Below, in pieces: positions 61,766 through 64,000 of a stretch of 64,000 nucleotides of DNA. Both the position numbers and the translations under genes were made by a program. Below the pieces are notes generated by a model that saw nothing but the letters and a program-made list of their open reading frames with translations, ran no database searches and was not told the DNA's origin. This stretch comes from Ethanoligenens sp047722935. Lineage in GTDB: Bacteria; Bacillota; Clostridia; Oscillospirales; Ethanoligenentaceae. Where the stretch lies: positions 1 to 64,000 of the forward strand of contig JBDNZS010000004.1 in assembly GCA_047722935.1 (NCBI GenBank), in the 5' to 3' direction. Positions within the stretch are counted from its first letter, which is position 1, and each line of letters starts with the position of its first letter.

Positions 61766-62487
61766 AACATCAAGCAGAGCTGCTGAAATTTATGAGGGAG
61801 CAGTACCCACCTGGTACCCGCATCCGTCTGACGGAGATGAAGGACCCCTATGCCCCTGTACCGCCCGGAACGGAGGGCGAAGTGAATTTTGTAGATGATG
61901 CCTGTGGAATCCACATGAAATGGAGCAACGGCCGCACTCTTGCCCTCATCCCCGGCGAAGACAGCTTTACGGTTATTCCCCAGCCGCTCCAAACACTCAA
62001 GCTGTATATGCCGCTTACAGTTATGGAATACGAGCGTGACGAATGGGGCTCTATGGAGGAATACCCCACGGAGCTTGACCAGCGTACCGTGCTCTCCTAC
62101 CATGATCAAATCCTTGCAGCCATTTTCAGGGAGCGGAGGCCGGAGGAAACGGAACGCGGACTGATGAAGTATTACCACGGGGATGACAGCGTAAGTCATA
62201 AAGTGAAGTCCCTCTTTTTCACAGTGGAGCAGGTCGGTATCCAGCTAATGGGTATAGCTGAATGCCGGGTGCAAGGAGATTTGAATGATGCGGAGCTGGA
62301 GCGGCTCAAGGACCATGCTTCCGGCCAAGCGTCGGACGGATTCGGTGAGGGCTTTGAGCAGCACTCAATAAAAATAGGCGAAAATGAGCTTTACGTCAGC
62401 CTTTGGAGCAGCAACCGCAGTTGGAATATCATGACGCAGGACGAGCTGGAACAGGGGCAGCAGATGGGCGGCATGCAGCTATCGTGA
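61762..62487 (+). CDS. DUF4314-domain element protein
   Basis: 241 residues. The N-terminal ~75 residues match DUF4314 (REQYPPGTRIRLTEMKDPYA, VPPGTEGEVNFVDDACGIHM), a small beta domain found in mobile elements of gut Firmicutes. The remaining part (KLYMPLTVMEYERDEWGSME ... GQASDGFGEGFEQHSIKIGE, NELYVSLWSS) is a second conserved domain common in Tn1549-like elements. Function unknown. Overlaps the upstream stop by 4 nt. Confidence 0.83.
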   Translation: MKHQAELLKFMREQYPPGTRIRLTEMKDPYAPVPPGTEGEVNFVDDACGIHMKWSNGRTLALIPGEDSFTVIPQPLQTLKLYMPLTVMEYERDEWGSMEEYPTELDQRTVLSYHDQILAAIFRERRPEETERGLMKYYHGDDSVSHKVKSLFFTVEQVGIQLMGIAECRVQGDLNDAELERLKDHASGQASDGFGEGFEQHSIKIGENELYVSLWSSNRSWNIMTQDELEQGQQMGGMQLS

Positions 62488-62497
62488 GGACTGATCA

Positions 62498-63109
62498 ATG
62501 GAAACCGAATTAACAAAACGCATTAAGGCGCTTACCCACCACTACCGCCCAAGGCTGCATACCGCAAAGCGCACCGTCCGGTGGGCAGATGAGGTATGGA
62601 CGCCGTCAGGGATTGTGGACAGCATCCGGTTTGAGGACTATTACGAGGATGAGGAATATCTCTGCAGGCTTCTGGATGCGGAGCGTTTTTCCGAAAAGGA
62701 ACCGTACCTGACAGCGCATCGGCACGAACCCGGCAGATGCTTTCGGGACGGCAGTACAGATAAGAATGCAAAGAAATGCCACGGCTGCGTCCTGCGGTGC
62801 CATAACTGGCACGTCGGCATGATGGTTACCTGTTTCGAGGTCAAAATTACCTATCAGGATTTCAAAAGCAAAAACGGCCATAACTTTCATGGGAATGAAA
62901 ATTACTATTGCGTGCCGAAAGCCCTTGCCGCCAGAATCGCCGGGGAGATCCCCGACCACATCGGCATCCTTGCATATTTTGAGGGAGAACGCCAATACGG
63001 GCTCCGGCAGTTTAAACCGGCCATGTGGCAGGAGGTATCGGATCAAACCAAGGTACAGCTGCTGTACAACGCCATGAAAAAATGGTGCGACGGAGCGGCT
63101 TTTGTGTAA
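62498..63109 (+). CDS. Element protein resembling MmcB/PD-(D/E)XK nucleases, with Cys cluster
   Basis: 203 residues. The order D...(E)xK typical of PD-(D/E)XK folds is present: GIVDSIRFEDYYED (about 28-41), then TCFEVKITYQDFKSKNGHNF (about 110-129), followed by YYCVPKALA and IPDHIGILAY, a layout like MmcB repair proteins. Inserted before the ExK strand is CFRDGSTDKNAKKCHGCVLR with CHNWH, a probable zinc site. I infer a nuclease-like fold; activity is not shown. Lies between the DUF4314 and ArdA genes, 10 nt after the former. Confidence 0.7.
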   Translation: METELTKRIKALTHHYRPRLHTAKRTVRWADEVWTPSGIVDSIRFEDYYEDEEYLCRLLDAERFSEKEPYLTAHRHEPGRCFRDGSTDKNAKKCHGCVLRCHNWHVGMMVTCFEVKITYQDFKSKNGHNFHGNENYYCVPKALAARIAGEIPDHIGILAYFEGERQYGLRQFKPAMWQEVSDQTKVQLLYNAMKKWCDGAAFV

Positions 63110-63150
63110 CTGTCTGATGTGCATTGCAGTAATCAAACGGAGGTATCAAG

Positions 63151-64000
63151 ATGAACGTTAACGCCAGAAAAGAAAAAATCTTTGAAGTGGAAATCAGCCG
63201 ATGGAATCCTTCGGGTGCAAATCCGTCGGCGGAAATCACACTTCCCGCCACCCCCTACGAACTGGAGGATGCGTTGGAAAAAGCAAGAATTACCGAAGAT
63301 ACCGTCTATTCCTCGGAGATTTCAAGCTGCAGGCTGGACTATCTGCCGCAGTTTATCGCCCTCAATGCCAATCTGTATGAGCTGAATCATCTCGCCCAGC
63401 GGCTGTCCTCCCTGAGTGCATGGGAGCTGGACTGCTTCGAGGGCATGGTGATGATGGATGCCGTCCAGACTCAATACGATCCCATTTCAGTGGAGCGGCT
63501 CATCAACATGACCCACAGCATGGAGCACTGCCAGATTGCCTATGAAGCCCACGACGATCCTTCTCTCGGCAAATTTTATGCGGATAATGATTTTGTACCG
63601 GCACTGGAAAAGGTATCGGATGAAGTCTACGAATATCTGGACTTTGGTAAAATCGGAAAAGAGATGCGCGAGGGCGAAGGCGGCGTGTTCACACCCCATG
63701 GCTATGTGGTGCAGAACGGCGAGATTGCCGCCGAATACCACAACGGCGATGCCAGAACCCTTGAAAAGCCGGATTATGCCGTGCTTCTCCGAGTCGCCAA
63801 GGGGCATTTTAACGATCCCGCCTATGACAATGACACGGCTGTTTTCCTCAAGCTCCCCGCCGGGGATGCGGCGCTCCTTCAAGCGGTTGATGCTGTCGGA
63901 GCGGCCTCCCCGGAGGAATGTGCATTCTCTGCGGAGGACTGCATGGCGCCAAGCCTCACCGAAAAAATCAGCGACGCTCTGTATGCGTCGGAGGGCGACT
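63151..64000 (+). CDS. ardA: Antirestriction protein ArdA (partial, runs off the window)
   Basis: At least 283 residues; no stop before the window edge. ACGGAGGTATCAAG precedes the ATG. ArdA-like blocks include ELNHLAQRLSSLSAWELDCF, YEAHDDPSLGKFYADNDFVP and SDEVYEYLDFGKIGKEMREG. These are acidic DNA-mimic proteins that block type I restriction enzymes so that an incoming element survives. The C-terminal portion (TPHGYVVQNGEIAAEYHNGD, YAVLLRVAKGHFNDP) is the extension common in Tn1549-like elements. Confidence 0.85.
   Translation, partial: MNVNARKEKIFEVEISRWNPSGANPSAEITLPATPYELEDALEKARITEDTVYSSEISSCRLDYLPQFIALNANLYELNHLAQRLSSLSAWELDCFEGMVMMDAVQTQYDPISVERLINMTHSMEHCQIAYEAHDDPSLGKFYADNDFVPALEKVSDEVYEYLDFGKIGKEMREGEGGVFTPHGYVVQNGEIAAEYHNGDARTLEKPDYAVLLRVAKGHFNDPAYDNDTAVFLKLPAGDAALLQAVDAVGAASPEECAFSAEDCMAPSLTEKISDALYASEGD

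Overview
The window looks like chromosome of a low-to-mid GC Firmicute of class Clostridia, most likely an Oscillospirales/Ruminococcaceae-type anaerobe. The evidence is Shine-Dalgarno (AGGAGG) starts with many TTG/GTG codons, sigma-A promoters of TTGACA/TATAAT type, and Firmicute-specific gene orders: ylmE-sepF-yggT-ylmH-divIVA-ileS-lspA-rluA and miaB-ylbF-mutS-mutL-miaA-hfq. Other Clostridia-like traits are an ATP-independent NADP-GAPDH (GapN), a split transketolase and a Tn1549/Tn916-like integrative element. The species cannot be named from the sequence.

Layout. (1) 1-2.7 kb: ilvE (minus) and a membrane-anchored phosphodiester-glycosidase-domain protein (plus), divergent, each with a recognisable promoter. 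(2) 2.8-11.3 kb, minus: a shell-less ethanolamine set (eutC, eutB, a HAD phosphatase; then a DeoR regulator, eutA and a Ca2+-type P-ATPase). (3) 11.4-32.3 kb, minus: an almost unbroken housekeeping array. In order of transcription it is an HD-domain protein, a PAS-GGDEF diguanylate cyclase, miaB, ylbF-like, mutS, mutL, miaA, hfq, an HlyD-like adaptor, ylmE, sepF, yggT, ylmH, divIVA, ileS, lspA, rluA, a Cof-type HAD phosphatase and split transketolase. (4) 32.5-40.9 kb: an Rrf2 regulator-RidA-cysK cluster (plus), a DUF4143-type AAA ATPase and an HD-GYP protein (minus), then an SDR, a flavodoxin, gapN and a small membrane protein (plus).

(5) 40.9-57.7 kb, minus: one ~17-kb exopolysaccharide/capsule operon. 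It is driven by a perfect consensus promoter (57644-57672), has a terminator-like hairpin in its leader and ends at a strong terminator (40849-40896). Its genes suggest a UDP-ManNAc3NAcA-type pathway (WbpA/B/D/E/I-like set) plus a CapD/WbpM-type 4,6-dehydratase, four glycosyltransferase domains, a Wzx flippase, a Wzy/ligase-like polymerase fused to a glycosyltransferase, and a PglC/WcaJ-like initiating sugar transferase.

(6) 57.7-64 kb: mobile-element territory. It contains an IS5-family transposase remnant, a decayed integrative-element end (sigma-like gene, xis-like gene, integrase stub, with single-base deletions), and a DinB-like gene. A 3' fragment of a tRNA-Ser gene at 60465-60524 looks like an attachment site. 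Beyond it lies what I interpret as one end of a second, apparently intact integrative and conjugative element running off the right edge: HTH protein, Cys-rich protein, DUF4314 protein, a nuclease-like protein and ArdA antirestriction protein.

No rRNA gene, complete tRNA gene or CRISPR array was found. All functional calls come from reading the sequence and from memory of the families; no database search was run.
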